A stretch of DNA of 64,000 bases from Gramella sp. Hel_I_59. Lineage in GTDB: Bacteria; Bacteroidota; Bacteroidia; Flavobacteriales; Flavobacteriaceae. Location: positions 1,674,001 through 1,738,000 of the forward strand of contig NZ_VFME01000001.1 in the NCBI RefSeq assembly GCF_006714895.1, in the 5' to 3' direction. A program made the translations under genes and the position numbers. Positions 25,269 to 33,180 of the stretch are shown one piece after another. Every line of letters starts with the position of its first letter. Positions within the stretch are counted from its first letter, which is position 1. Under the pieces are notes generated by a model. The model worked only from the letters and a program-made list of their open reading frames with translations. It was not told the DNA's origin and searched no databases.

Positions 25269-27194
25269 TTATACATCTAAATCAAAAGTTGCTCGCAATT
25301 GGTCGAGTAGAGGATTGGCCTCTTTCAGTTTTTCGTATTTTTCCTGCGGAGTAAACGCGTACTTTTTAGAAACAGCTTCGTCCACATGAATGATCAGCCT
25401 GATATGCGTATTTCTAAGTCTGGCTTTTAGAAAATTCATCAGTCTGTTTTCTTCCCGTTCCAGATCGATCTTCATCGTTTCATTCGGAAAGGTGAGATGA
25501 ATATCTCTATTTTCAAGGCTGGGTGTTTGCGATTCGAATATAGATGCGAGAATCTTTTCACCTTTATTCTTCAGTTTTTCTGAATAATTTTTCCACTCCC
25601 GTACCATATCTTCTTCGGAAAACTCATCATCCATTACCTCTTCAACAGGTAACATCGCTTTTTGTTTTTCCGCTAGTTCCTTTTTCTTACCAATACTTTT
25701 TAAAGACAGGCCAGAAACCTTTTCCCGTTTGATCTCCGGAAAAATCTTTTTCGTTCCAACAGGTTTCTCTTCAGTAACTTCCCTAACCTCTTGTACTTCG
25801 GTTTTTTCAGTAGCGGTCGATGTCTGCTTCGGAAGGTTTAAAGAATCCTGATTTGCAACTGTTTCAGATTTGGTTTCAGTAGCATTAGTATTAGTATCAG
25901 TTGAAGTTTCCGTAGAATCTGAAGGACTCTCTTTAGAATAATAAGTTGCCTCTTCTGGTTTAGCACACGATTCTGGTGCTTTTTTAGGATCTGGAAGGCC
26001 AATATCTTCAGCAGGAGTAGAGCTGTCATGCTCATTTTCCCTTAGCAATTCCTTCTTCTCGTTCGATATTTGAACCGAATGTTGAGTGAAATGTTCCGGG
26101 GGAACTATGTTGCGATCAGACTTTTTTTTTTGAGTATCGAAAGTGATCGATGCCAGTTGCATTAAGCAAAGTTCAACTAGCAATCTTTGATTCTGACTCG
26201 TTTTATATTTTAAATCGCAGGAATTTGCCAATTCGATTGCTTCCATCAAAAATTGATGTGAAGTTTGTTGAGACTGTTCAAAATAACGAGCTTTCGTCTG
26301 TTCTCCGACTTCTAGCAATTGGATGGTTTTTTGATCTTTGCAAACCAGAAGATCTCTAAAGTGCGAAGCCAATCCTGCAATAAAATGATGTCCATCAAAT
26401 CCTGTAGATAGGATTTCATTAAATTTCAGAAGTGATTGAGGAATATCATTCGCGAGAATCATATCGGTTACCTGCATATAAGTGTCATAATCCAGAACGT
26501 TCAGATTTTCTGTAACTGCCTGTCTGGTAAGCTCATTTCCACTGAAACTAACCACACGATCATAGATAGATAATGCATCCCGCATGGCACCATCAGCTTT
26601 TTGAGCGATAATATGCAAGGCGTCATCTTCTGCTTTTACACCTTCCTGTTCAGCGATATAACCGAGATAGTTCTTCGCATCTGTAACAGTAATTCTCTTA
26701 AAATCAAAGATCTGGCAACGGGACAGGATCGTTGGAATGATCTTGTGCTTTTCTGTCGTGGCCAGTATAAAAATAGCATGTTTTGGCGGTTCTTCTAAAG
26801 TCTTCAGAAATGCATTAAATGCAGAGGCAGATAGCATATGCACCTCATCTATAATATAGACCTTATATTTTCCAACCTGTGGCGGAATACGAACCTGGTC
26901 AATAAGATTTCGAATATCATCTACCGAGTTGTTCGAAGCAGCATCCAGTTCAAAAATATTAAAAGCAAAATCTTCGTCTGGAGCCTGTGTGCCATCATGG
27001 TTGATCATTTTTGCAAGGATACGCGCGCAGGTAGTTTTACCTACACCACGAGGTCCCGTAAATAACAAAGCCTGGGCAAGATGGTTGTTATGGATCGCGT
27101 TCGCGAGCGTATTGGTGATCGCTTGCTGTCCAACAACATCTTTGAATGTTTGAGGCCTGTATTTACGTGCTGATACTACAAAATGTTCCATCAA
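25269..27194 (-). CDS. dnaX: DNA polymerase III subunits gamma/tau
   Basis: Clamp-loader ATPase, 641 residues as read in one frame (tau-like). Walker A GPRGVGKT is at about 47-54, the DELH-type Walker B is IIDEVHML, and sensor 1 is ATTEKHKIIPTILSRCQ. The four-cysteine zinc module normally inserted after Walker A is absent: the sequence passes straight from ARILAKMIN to NIFELDAASNN. Domain III ends near residue 350; an acidic, Thr/Glu-rich linker (about 375-500) leads to a C-terminal tau domain. Codons 355-358 contain A10, where slippage either way gives an almost immediate stop and a gamma-sized protein. A perfect -7 element lies at 27209-27216; the start may be the first or second Met (27194 or 27191). 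Confidence 0.96.
   Translation of the reverse strand: MMEHFVVSARKYRPQTFKDVVGQQAITNTLANAIHNNHLAQALLFTGPRGVGKTTCARILAKMINHDGTQAPDEDFAFNIFELDAASNNSVDDIRNLIDQVRIPPQVGKYKVYIIDEVHMLSASAFNAFLKTLEEPPKHAIFILATTEKHKIIPTILSRCQIFDFKRITVTDAKNYLGYIAEQEGVKAEDDALHIIAQKADGAMRDALSIYDRVVSFSGNELTRQAVTENLNVLDYDTYMQVTDMILANDIPQSLLKFNEILSTGFDGHHFIAGLASHFRDLLVCKDQKTIQLLEVGEQTKARYFEQSQQTSHQFLMEAIELANSCDLKYKTSQNQRLLVELCLMQLASITFDTQKKKSDRNIVPPEHFTQHSVQISNEKKELLRENEHDSSTPAEDIGLPDPKKAPESCAKPEEATYYSKESPSDSTETSTDTNTNATETKSETVANQDSLNLPKQTSTATEKTEVQEVREVTEEKPVGTKKIFPEIKREKVSGLSLKSIGKKKELAEKQKAMLPVEEVMDDEFSEEDMVREWKNYSEKLKNKGEKILASIFESQTPSLENRDIHLTFPNETMKIDLEREENRLMNFLKARLRNTHIRLIIHVDEAVSKKYAFTPQEKYEKLKEANPLLDQLRATFDLDV
26122..26131 (-). 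promoter_or_regulatory. A10 slippage tract inside dnaX (candidate gamma/tau switch)
   Basis: The coding strand reads CAA AAA AAA AAG TCT. One extra A, or a -1 ribosomal shift, gives AAA GTC TGA (stop). One A fewer gives AGT CTG ATC GCA ACA TAG (stop). Both truncate the protein at about residue 360, after clamp-loader domain III. A small hairpin GTTCC-CCC-GGAAC (26093-26105) lies 16 bases downstream. Confidence 0.6.
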
Positions 27195-27208
27195 AATCTA
27201 TTGAACTA

Positions 27209-27216
27209 CAAATATA
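27209..27216 (-). promoter_or_regulatory. -7 promoter element of dnaX
   Basis: On the minus strand this reads TATATTTG, a perfect match to the Bacteroidota TAnnTTTG element, giving a leader of only about 10 bases. No good -33 TTG was found. Confidence 0.6.
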
Positions 27217-27293
27217 AAAATCCCAATTCTAATCGAGGTGAACCGGGGTGTTTTTTATGAACAAATGACTTAAGAAATGAACATAATTTGACT

Positions 27294-27301
27294 TACATTT
27301 G
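27294..27301 (+). promoter_or_regulatory. -7 promoter element of rnpB
   Basis: TACATTTG is a perfect TAnnTTTG match. Its end is about five bases before the first base of the P1 helix of RNase P RNA (27306), which is just where transcription should begin. Confidence 0.75.
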
Positions 27302-27304
27302 CCG

Positions 27305-27616
27305 GAAGCAGGCCGCCTTATCGCTTCGACATATACCTTGGAGAGGAAAGTCCGGACACCACAGGGCAGTATAGTGGGTAACGCCCACCGATCGTGAGAT
27401 CAGGACCAGTGCAACAGAAAGAATGTACAGGTTAAGCTGTAGTGAAACCAGGTAAACTCTATGCGGTGCAATGCCATGTAAACCGGCATTTAAGGATCGC
27501 CCGTCCGTTGCCGGAGGGTAGGCAGCTCAAGATTAGTGGCAACGCTAATTTCAGATAAATGATAAGGAATCCGATCTTTTTATCGGATGACAGAATCCGG
27601 CTTATAGGCCTGCTTT
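27305..27616 (+). ncRNA. rnpB: RNase P RNA (class A type)
   Basis: The catalytic RNA that cuts the 5' leader from tRNA precursors. The conserved 5' core is GAGGAAAGTCCGGAC (from 27351), followed by ACCACAGGGCAG. The 3' core includes CAGAATCCGGCTTATAGGCC. P1 is formed by AAGCAGGCC (27306-27314) and GGCCTGCTT (27607-27615), which fixes both ends and a length near 310 nt. A perfect -7 element precedes it by five bases. Its 3' end abuts the stop codon of the convergent GH16 gene (27617-27619), so the T-run after P1 is shared with that gene's last codons. Confidence 0.95.
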
Positions 27617-28471
27617 TTAATTCTCAATTTGCTGGTACACCCGTACATAATCGATCTTGAATTTCTGCGGAAACTTCGAATCATCGATCTCGCCAGCCCA
27701 TTTCCCTCCAAGTGCTAGATTTATCAGTATAAAGAATGGTTTTCTAAACGGATTGTTACCGGTTCCGGCATTTGCAATTTCAAACGTATGATATACTTTA
27801 TTATCTACCAGAAATTGGATGCGATCCCTGTTCCAGTCTACTGAATACACATGGAATTCTTCTGAAACATTATCGATATATATAGTGTCAGTTTTGGAAA
27901 CCATCTCGTTTTTATCATTGGCATAATGAACACTTCCATGAATTTCTCCCTGGTTTTTCCCAACGTGTTCCATAATATCGATCTCACCAGCTTCCGGGTA
28001 CACTACATCTTCGAAATTTAAACCTAACATCCATATAGCTGGCCAGGAGCCGGCAGCCTTTGGTAAACTCGCTCGAACATCTATTCGGCCATATTTGAAA
28101 TCAAACTTTCCTGAGGTGTGAATGCTACCAGAAGTGTAATTGGTTTCCGGTGTGTTGAGGCGATAATCTTTTATTGCAGGATCGTAATCTGGGTTTTCAT
28201 AATACTCGTTCCTGGCGGTTATAATTAATTTACCATTTCTAACGCGGACGTTTTTCTTTCTAGAAGTATAATACTGTGCTTCCAGATTCCTAATGAATCC
28301 AGTTTCGTAACTCCATTTATTTGGATCTGGTTTTCCTGAATGATTGAATTCGTCTTGCCATACCAGTTTCATTTCCTGAGCATTCATCATCGCGCTTGTA
28401 AAAAGTAGAATAGTAAAAGCAGCGGTTAATTGTAACCCTTTAAAACTTCTAATTCTGGGGCAGCATTCCAT
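27617..28471 (-). CDS. Glycoside hydrolase family 16 (laminarinase-type endo-glucanase)
   Basis: An exported endo-beta-glucanase that probably cuts laminarin-type beta-1,3-glucans. From the ATG at 28471 it has 284 residues; the frame is open to 28591 but the extra residues lie wholly inside the upstream gene and contain no signal. A signal peptide (about 1-32, ending MNAQ) is followed by one GH16 jelly-roll. The catalytic ExDxxE is AGEIDIMEHVG with the nucleophile at about E163, D165 and the acid/base E168; a substrate-binding GSWPAIWMLG precedes it and VDWNRDRIQFLVDN follows. No carbohydrate-binding module or T9SS domain is attached. It overlaps the upstream small gene by 23 bases. GH16 also includes agarases and carrageenases; the EIDIMEH form favours laminarinase. 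Confidence 0.88.
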   Translation of the reverse strand: MECCPRIRSFKGLQLTAAFTILLFTSAMMNAQEMKLVWQDEFNHSGKPDPNKWSYETGFIRNLEAQYYTSRKKNVRVRNGKLIITARNEYYENPDYDPAIKDYRLNTPETNYTSGSIHTSGKFDFKYGRIDVRASLPKAAGSWPAIWMLGLNFEDVVYPEAGEIDIMEHVGKNQGEIHGSVHYANDKNEMVSKTDTIYIDNVSEEFHVYSVDWNRDRIQFLVDNKVYHTFEIANAGTGNNPFRKPFFILINLALGGKWAGEIDDSKFPQKFKIDYVRVYQQIEN

Positions 28472-28829
28472 TAGCCCAGGCAAGAGCTTCAGCTTTGTTG
28501 TCAAACATCTCGAAAGGAATTGTTGCAAACTGTTTTTCAAAATTCGCTGTTGGAGCACCATCATTTTCACCAAGAACAATTGCGATGCCAATTAGAGATT
28601 TCCTCTGTATTAGATCTATATATATAACAGGGTTAACGTTATATTTGTTCTTTCTATTGCTAACATATACCCATTTCCTATCTCCAAAATGATCGTTGAA
28701 GAGCTCCCTCATTTCTTCGATCTGTTCTTTATCAAGAACCTGGTCTTCTTTGATCGTAGAAATTACATATTGCTCATGTAGTTCAAGGTCAGCATACGTG
28801 AGGTTTAGTCTTCTTACCTGATGTGTCAT
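28449..28829 (-). CDS. Hypothetical protein, SpoIIAA/STAS-like
   Basis: A 126-residue cytoplasmic protein with no signal or membrane segment. Strand/helix alternation (WVYVSNRKNKYNVNP, VIYIDLIQRKSLIGIAIVLGE, then a helix with DNKAEALAWANGML) resembles small SpoIIAA-like/STAS proteins of Bacteroidota; the terminal helix 'AEALAWA' is common in that family. No catalytic residues are evident. It lies 16 bases after rsmD and overlaps the GH16 gene start by 23 bases, so it is part of the same minus-strand operon. The family placement is tentative and function unknown. Confidence 0.72.
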   Translation of the reverse strand: MTHQVRRLNLTYADLELHEQYVISTIKEDQVLDKEQIEEMRELFNDHFGDRKWVYVSNRKNKYNVNPVIYIDLIQRKSLIGIAIVLGENDGAPTANFEKQFATIPFEMFDNKAEALAWANGMLPQN

Positions 28830-28845
28830 AGTATGAAGGTAGTAA

Positions 28846-29379
28846 TTATTCGAAGAAACTAAAAACGCTGCTTCCGTATTTTCTTTGATGACTATAATGT
28901 GGCAACTGACTTAGATCGGTGTGTTTGGAATGTTCAATGATCAATGAACCATCCTCGTTTAGCAGGTCACGATCAAAGATGATTCTGGAGATCTTTCCAA
29001 ATTGATCTGCAGTAAAATCGTAGGGAGGGTCTGCGAAAATAAGATCAGATTTCATGGCTCCTTTTTCGAGATACTTATAAACATCGCTTTTAATAGCCAT
29101 TATTGGAAGCTCCAGTTCTTCAGACGTTTTCTTTATAAATTTAACGCAGTCAAAATGAGCATCTACAGCAGTTATATCTTTAGCGCCACGGGAACCGAAT
29201 TCAAATGCTAAATTCCCTGTTCCTGAAAATAGATCAAGTACTTTAAGTTCTGATAGGTGATACTGGTTATTCAGAATATTAAACAGCGCTTCCTTAGCCA
29301 TATCTGTTGTTGGTCTCACTGGCAATTTGGAAGGAGCGGATATACGTCGCCCTTTATGCTTTCCTGATATGATTCTCAT
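28846..29379 (-). CDS. rsmD: 16S rRNA (guanine(966)-N(2))-methyltransferase
   Basis: S-adenosylmethionine-dependent methyltransferase acting on G966 of 16S rRNA during small-subunit assembly. The 177-residue protein has the full set of motifs: the N-terminal MRIISGKHKGRRI signature, a PTTDMAKEALFNIL substrate segment, the SAM loop VLDLFSGTGNLAFEF, and the catalytic DPPY in LIFADPPYDF. Its ATG overlaps the stop of the DUF3822 gene (ATGA, 29376-29379), indicating translational coupling. Assignment is firm. Confidence 0.95.
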   Translation of the reverse strand: MRIISGKHKGRRISAPSKLPVRPTTDMAKEALFNILNNQYHLSELKVLDLFSGTGNLAFEFGSRGAKDITAVDAHFDCVKFIKKTSEELELPIMAIKSDVYKYLEKGAMKSDLIFADPPYDFTADQFGKISRIIFDRDLLNEDGSLIIEHSKHTDLSQLPHYSHQRKYGSSVFSFFE

Positions 29380-30203
29380 GATAGACTTTTAATTGTTAGA
29401 TAATCGGCCAATGGATACTTCGGCTTCGCTTCTTCGGAAAAACTGAAAGTATGAAATACGTCTAAAAAGGAAATATTCGTGATGTATCTGTACGCTATAT
29501 TATATTCTTCTGAATCCTTTTTGATATCACCCAGTAAGATCAATTCTACCTCCTTTGGATCCAACTCAAGTTGTTCAAGAGTAAATAGCAGATAGTAAAT
29601 AAAATCTTCTTTAGTATCAAATTCGAAACTATTAGCGAAGATCAATTTAGAGTTCTGGATCACTACCAATTCGTAATGATGCAAATGAGTATGTAGATAA
29701 ACAATGGGCTTTTCCGAAGAATTTATCTTCAGTAGGCTATCAATAAGAATACTCAGGCTGTGCCGGTATTCAAATTCACCAAACATATCAAAGAAATAGT
29801 TTATGATATTGGCGTAGGGAATATAGACGTTAACCAGTTCGTTATTGATCTCATCATGAGCAATAAAGTCGGTTTTGAGGATCTTGGTATTAAACTTCAG
29901 GAAACTTACTGCATATTCTTCATCAAATAAATCTGAAGGAACCAGCGTGAAAAGTGTGTTGGTAAAAAATAAACTTGCTTCCTGAACCGGTTGCTGAAGT
30001 ATAGGCTCTTCTTCAATAATAAGTTCTATCCTGGAAAGTACTTTTATCGGATCCAGTTGTTTTTCAAAGTTGAAGCTTTTCAAATACTCGATCTCCTGGC
30101 GCTCTTTATCCAAGATACAAAAAGAAAGTCCATCCAGGCTAACCTGAATGGACATTTTTTTATTTGCTTTGATATTATTAGTCGTTGTCGCTATCTCCAC
30201 CAT
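29376..30203 (-). CDS. DUF3822 family protein (actin-like, PilM-like fold)
   Basis: A conserved Bacteroidota protein of about 275 residues. I take the ATG at 30203, which leaves about 16 residues before the conserved KMSIQVSLDGLSFCI opening; 30224 and 30155 are alternatives, the longer one overlapping the upstream gene by 47 bases. The IQVSLDGLSFCILD and VVIQNSKLIFANSFEF strand pairs look like the two phosphate-loop regions of an ASKHA/actin-type ATPase. The family has been structurally compared with such proteins, but it is uncharacterised and lacks clear catalytic residues that I can point to. Coupled to rsmD downstream by a 4-base overlap and overlapping or abutting the membrane protein gene upstream. 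Function unknown. Confidence 0.82.
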   Translation of the reverse strand: MVEIATTTNNIKANKKMSIQVSLDGLSFCILDKERQEIEYLKSFNFEKQLDPIKVLSRIELIIEEEPILQQPVQEASLFFTNTLFTLVPSDLFDEEYAVSFLKFNTKILKTDFIAHDEINNELVNVYIPYANIINYFFDMFGEFEYRHSLSILIDSLLKINSSEKPIVYLHTHLHHYELVVIQNSKLIFANSFEFDTKEDFIYYLLFTLEQLELDPKEVELILLGDIKKDSEEYNIAYRYITNISFLDVFHTFSFSEEAKPKYPLADYLTIKSLS

Positions 30204-30840
30204 ATCTGTCAAACCCATTACCACTGGTACTAACTTCTGTCATACTACCAACGCTAATGTATCTTCCGTTTACATCATCTACAGACTGTACTTCATTTTC
30301 CTGAAGAATTAGAGTTCTATCCTGATCTGATAGTACTACAGCTTTAGGAATTCTAGCTTCGAATACCGGAATTTCATTATCACCTTTTTGAATGGTACCT
30401 GCTCTAAGTTCGAACTTTTCGTTCACACCTTCTACAGGAACATTCATCATAGTTTGATATCTCTCTTTGTCACCTTTAAACAATGAGTCTCTTACTGGTA
30501 CGAAATCTAATGTATCGATGATCACTTTCTCAATGTTCTTATCTACACCGTATGTTTTAGCATACTCTTCATCTAGCATTACAGTATCACGTCTTTGCGT
30601 GATCGCAAATTCAGCAGTGTCAAGGAAACGAACCAGGCTATCCCAGTTACCAGTGAACTTTCCAGTTACTTCCTGATGTGCAAGCTCAGCAGCTCTGATA
30701 TCCTTAAGATTTTTAATTACTTTGGTATATCTTTTTTCCTTAATCTTATTAAATTGTAGTGGTTCGTAAACCGCGTTGAAAGTAAGATATGCCAGGAAGA
30801 TAATAACCAACCAAAGAAGTATCTGAATTACAAATCTCAT
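30178..30840 (-). CDS. Membrane-anchored protein with pseudopilin-like N terminus
   Basis: A 220-residue protein: one N-terminal membrane helix (about residues 4-24), a charged helix (KEKRYTKVIKNLKDIRAAELAHQ), then a soluble domain ending in a Gly/Asp-rich tail. The segment IRAAELAHQEVTGKFTGNWDSLVRF resembles the helix-loop after the transmembrane stem in type II/IV pseudopilins, where a long helix leads to a 'G.Y...WD.L' turn. No prepilin peptidase site (GFTLIE) is seen. It heads the minus-strand operon with DUF3822, rsmD and others, and has a perfect -7 element 44 bases upstream. The pseudopilin likeness is my reading, not an established family. Confidence 0.75.
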   Translation of the reverse strand: MRFVIQILLWLVIIFLAYLTFNAVYEPLQFNKIKEKRYTKVIKNLKDIRAAELAHQEVTGKFTGNWDSLVRFLDTAEFAITQRRDTVMLDEEYAKTYGVDKNIEKVIIDTLDFVPVRDSLFKGDKERYQTMMNVPVEGVNEKFELRAGTIQKGDNEIPVFEARIPKAVVLSDQDRTLILQENEVQSVDDVNGRYISVGSMTEVSTSGNGFDRYGGDSDND

Positions 30841-30883
30841 GCTTTTAAAATTTAGTTTAGTTTAAAGGTTAATGGGTTACACG

Positions 30884-30891
30884 CAAATCTA
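30884..30891 (-). promoter_or_regulatory. -7 promoter element of the DUF3822/rsmD operon
   Basis: Minus strand TAGATTTG, a perfect TAnnTTTG match 44 bases before the ATG at 30840. It shares a short divergent region with the helicase promoter at 30938-30945. Confidence 0.6.
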
Positions 30892-30937
30892 CAACTTTTT
30901 TTTATTCGTAAAAGTTTCTGTCATAAAAATCCATTAG

Positions 30938-30945
30938 TATCTTTG
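30938..30945 (+). promoter_or_regulatory. -7 promoter element of the RecD-like helicase gene
   Basis: TATCTTTG is a perfect TAnnTTTG match 18 bases before the ATG at 30964. It covers the TTG at 30943 that would otherwise be a possible start, so translation must begin at 30964. Confidence 0.65.
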
Positions 30946-30963
30946 AGTTTTTACGCACTTTCT

Positions 30964-32400
30964 ATGGATATACCCACGCCGGATTCCTTCTTCAAATTAC
31001 TTATTCAGGACCTTGAATTTCAACCAACCACAAAACAGGATATAGCTTTACAAATGCTTTCTAAATTCGTTGTGGAAGGAGGGCGAGATAAGTTGTTCTT
31101 ACTGAAGGGTTTCGCTGGTACGGGTAAAACTACCATAATAAGTACGCTTACCAAGAATTTATGGAAGATCCGGAAGTCCGGAATTCTACTGGCACCAACG
31201 GGAAGAGCCGCTAAGGTAATCTCCAATTACTCTAAAAAAGAAGCATTCACTATTCATAAGAAGATCTATTTTCCGAAAAAATCGGGAAATGGCGGTGTTC
31301 AATTTACTTTACAACCTAACAAGCACAAGAACAGCCTTTTCATTGTTGATGAAGCATCGATGATCTCAGATGATGGTGGAAACTCCAAACTTTTCGAAAA
31401 TGGTTCACTGCTAGATGATCTAATCGAGTATGTCTATGCAGGGCACAATTGCCAGCTGATCCTAATAGGAGATACTGCACAGCTACCACCGGTGAAAATG
31501 GATCTTAGTCCGGCACTTGAAGAAGAGAAACTGGGGCTTAACTATAATAAGGAGGTTTCTTTTATTGAACTTGATGAAGTAGTAAGGCAAAGTGAAGGCA
31601 GTGATATTTTGCACAACGCGACTCTTATCCGGGAAAGCCTGCAGGAGGAATTCTATGAGAGCTTTCAATTCGAGCTTTCTAGCAATGCAGATGTGATTCG
31701 ATTAACAGATGGATACGAGATCATGGATGCTATTCAGGATTCCTATGGGGAGAATGGACATGAAGATACTAGTATTATTGTACGGTCCAATAAACGGGCG
31801 AATATGTACAATCAACAAATAAGATCTCGAATCCTGTTCCAGGAAGATGAACTTTCTCCTGGCGATTATTTGATGGTTGTGAAGAATAATTATTTCTGGA
31901 TCAAACCAACCAGTGAGGCCGGGTTTATTGCAAATGGAGATATTGTAAAAGTGCTGGAGATCTTCGGATTTAAAGAATTGTACGGATTCAGATTTGCTGA
32001 AGTGCAGGTGCAAATGGTGGATTATCCTAAAATGAGTCCTTTCGAAACGGTGATCATGCTGGATACACTTACCACAAATACACCTTCGCTTACCTACGAA
32101 GAATCAAACCGACTCTACGAAGAAGTAAAAAAGGATTACGCGCATGAAAGATCTAAGTACAAACAGTTCATGAACGTAAAGAACAATAAATACTTCAATG
32201 CGCTCCAGATCAAATTCTCTTATGCGATCACCTGTCATAAGTCCCAGGGTGGCCAGTGGAAAAATGTATTTATCGAGCAACCTTACTTGCCAAACGGAGT
32301 AGGGAAGGAGTACCTACGATGGTTATATACTGCGATTACCAGAGCCCAGGAGAAATTATATCTTATTGGATTTGGGGACGATTTTTTCGCTGGCAAGTAA
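30964..32400 (+). CDS. RecD-like ATP-dependent DNA helicase (superfamily 1)
   Basis: A 478-residue SF1 helicase. Motif I is GFAGTGKTTIIS, motif Ia LLAPTGRAAKVI, motif II FIVDEASMI, motif III LILIGDTAQLPPV, and the C-terminal UvrD_C_2-type motifs include ITCHKSQGGQW and LYTAITRAQEKL. It is shorter than RecD or RecD2 and lacks the N-terminal extension that binds RecBC, so it is a stand-alone enzyme of the RecD2/Pif1-like group with unknown cellular task, probably repair or recombination. The start at 30964 is set by the promoter element at 30938-30945. kdsB follows after 27 bases. Confidence 0.9.
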   Translation: MDIPTPDSFFKLLIQDLEFQPTTKQDIALQMLSKFVVEGGRDKLFLLKGFAGTGKTTIISTLTKNLWKIRKSGILLAPTGRAAKVISNYSKKEAFTIHKKIYFPKKSGNGGVQFTLQPNKHKNSLFIVDEASMISDDGGNSKLFENGSLLDDLIEYVYAGHNCQLILIGDTAQLPPVKMDLSPALEEEKLGLNYNKEVSFIELDEVVRQSEGSDILHNATLIRESLQEEFYESFQFELSSNADVIRLTDGYEIMDAIQDSYGENGHEDTSIIVRSNKRANMYNQQIRSRILFQEDELSPGDYLMVVKNNYFWIKPTSEAGFIANGDIVKVLEIFGFKELYGFRFAEVQVQMVDYPKMSPFETVIMLDTLTTNTPSLTYEESNRLYEEVKKDYAHERSKYKQFMNVKNNKYFNALQIKFSYAITCHKSQGGQWKNVFIEQPYLPNGVGKEYLRWLYTAITRAQEKLYLIGFGDDFFAGK

Positions 32401-32427
32401 TTCCTATTTTTACATAAAATTTCTCAT

Positions 32428-33180
32428 ATGCAAGATTCTTCAAAATTACGTGTTATTGCAATGATCCCAGCGCGATATGAAGCTTCCAGGTTTCCAGGTA
32501 AATTAATGCAGGATTTAAATGGACAAACGGTAATTGCCACAACCTACGAGGCGGCTAAGAGCACCGGGCTTTTCGATGAAGTTTATGTGGTGACAGATGA
32601 TGATCGTATTTATGATGAAGTGATCAAAGTTGGAGGTAAGGTTGTACTTAGCCAGAAAGAGCACGAATGCGGCAGTGATAGAATCGCTGAAGCTGTAGAG
32701 AATATGGATGTAGATATTGTTGTGAACGTACAGGGAGATGAACCATTTATTGACACCAATAGTCTAACGAAATTACTGGAAGTTTTCCAGCAACCAGGTT
32801 CCCAAGAAATAGATCTGGCAAGTTTAAAAACTGAACTTAAAGATCTGGAGGAGATCAATAATCCTAATAATGTAAAGGTGATCACCGGGAAAGACCAGTC
32901 TGCCTTATACTTCTCTAGATTCCCTATTCCTTACCCAAGAGACACTTCGGTGGAAACTGTTTACTATAAACATGTTGGAATTTACGCATTTAGAAAATCT
33001 GCTTTAATGGATTTCTATCGTTTACCAATGTTGCCATTAGAAGCTTCAGAAAAGATAGAATGTATTCGTTATCTGGAGTATGGCAAGAAGATTAAAATGG
33101 TTGAAACCAGTGTAAAAAGTATTGGGATCGATACTCCGGAAGACCTTGAGAAAGCCAGAAAATTGCTAGCTAATTGCTAA
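32428..33180 (+). CDS. kdsB: 3-deoxy-manno-octulosonate cytidylyltransferase
   Basis: Activates Kdo as CMP-Kdo for lipopolysaccharide core synthesis. The 250-residue protein has the nucleotide-binding opening [15 protein letters not shown], then VVTDDDRI, the NVQGDEPFI metal/CTP segment, [12 protein letters not shown], and the C-terminal [14 protein letters not shown]. All are diagnostic. It follows the helicase gene on the plus strand and its last 11 bases overlap the end of the convergent photolyase gene, leaving no room for a terminator. A KdsC-like phosphatase, also of the Kdo route, is encoded at 45039-45554. Confidence 0.97.
   Translation: MQDSSKLRVIAMIPARYEASRFPGKLMQDLNGQTVIATTYEAAKSTGLFDEVYVVTDDDRIYDEVIKVGGKVVLSQKEHECGSDRIAEAVENMDVDIVVNVQGDEPFIDTNSLTKLLEVFQQPGSQEIDLASLKTELKDLEEINNPNNVKVITGKDQSALYFSRFPIPYPRDTSVETVYYKHVGIYAFRKSALMDFYRLPMLPLEASEKIECIRYLEYGKKIKMVETSVKSIGIDTPEDLEKARKLLANC

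Noticed and set aside
27288..27301. TTG (27288-27290) next to TACATTTG as a -33/-7 pair for rnpB
   Set aside because: Only three bases separate them, far too few; only the -7 element is accepted.
28472..28591. N-terminal extension of the GH16 gene up to 28591
   Set aside because: It lies entirely within the upstream gene and adds no signal peptide; the start at 28471 gives a normal one.
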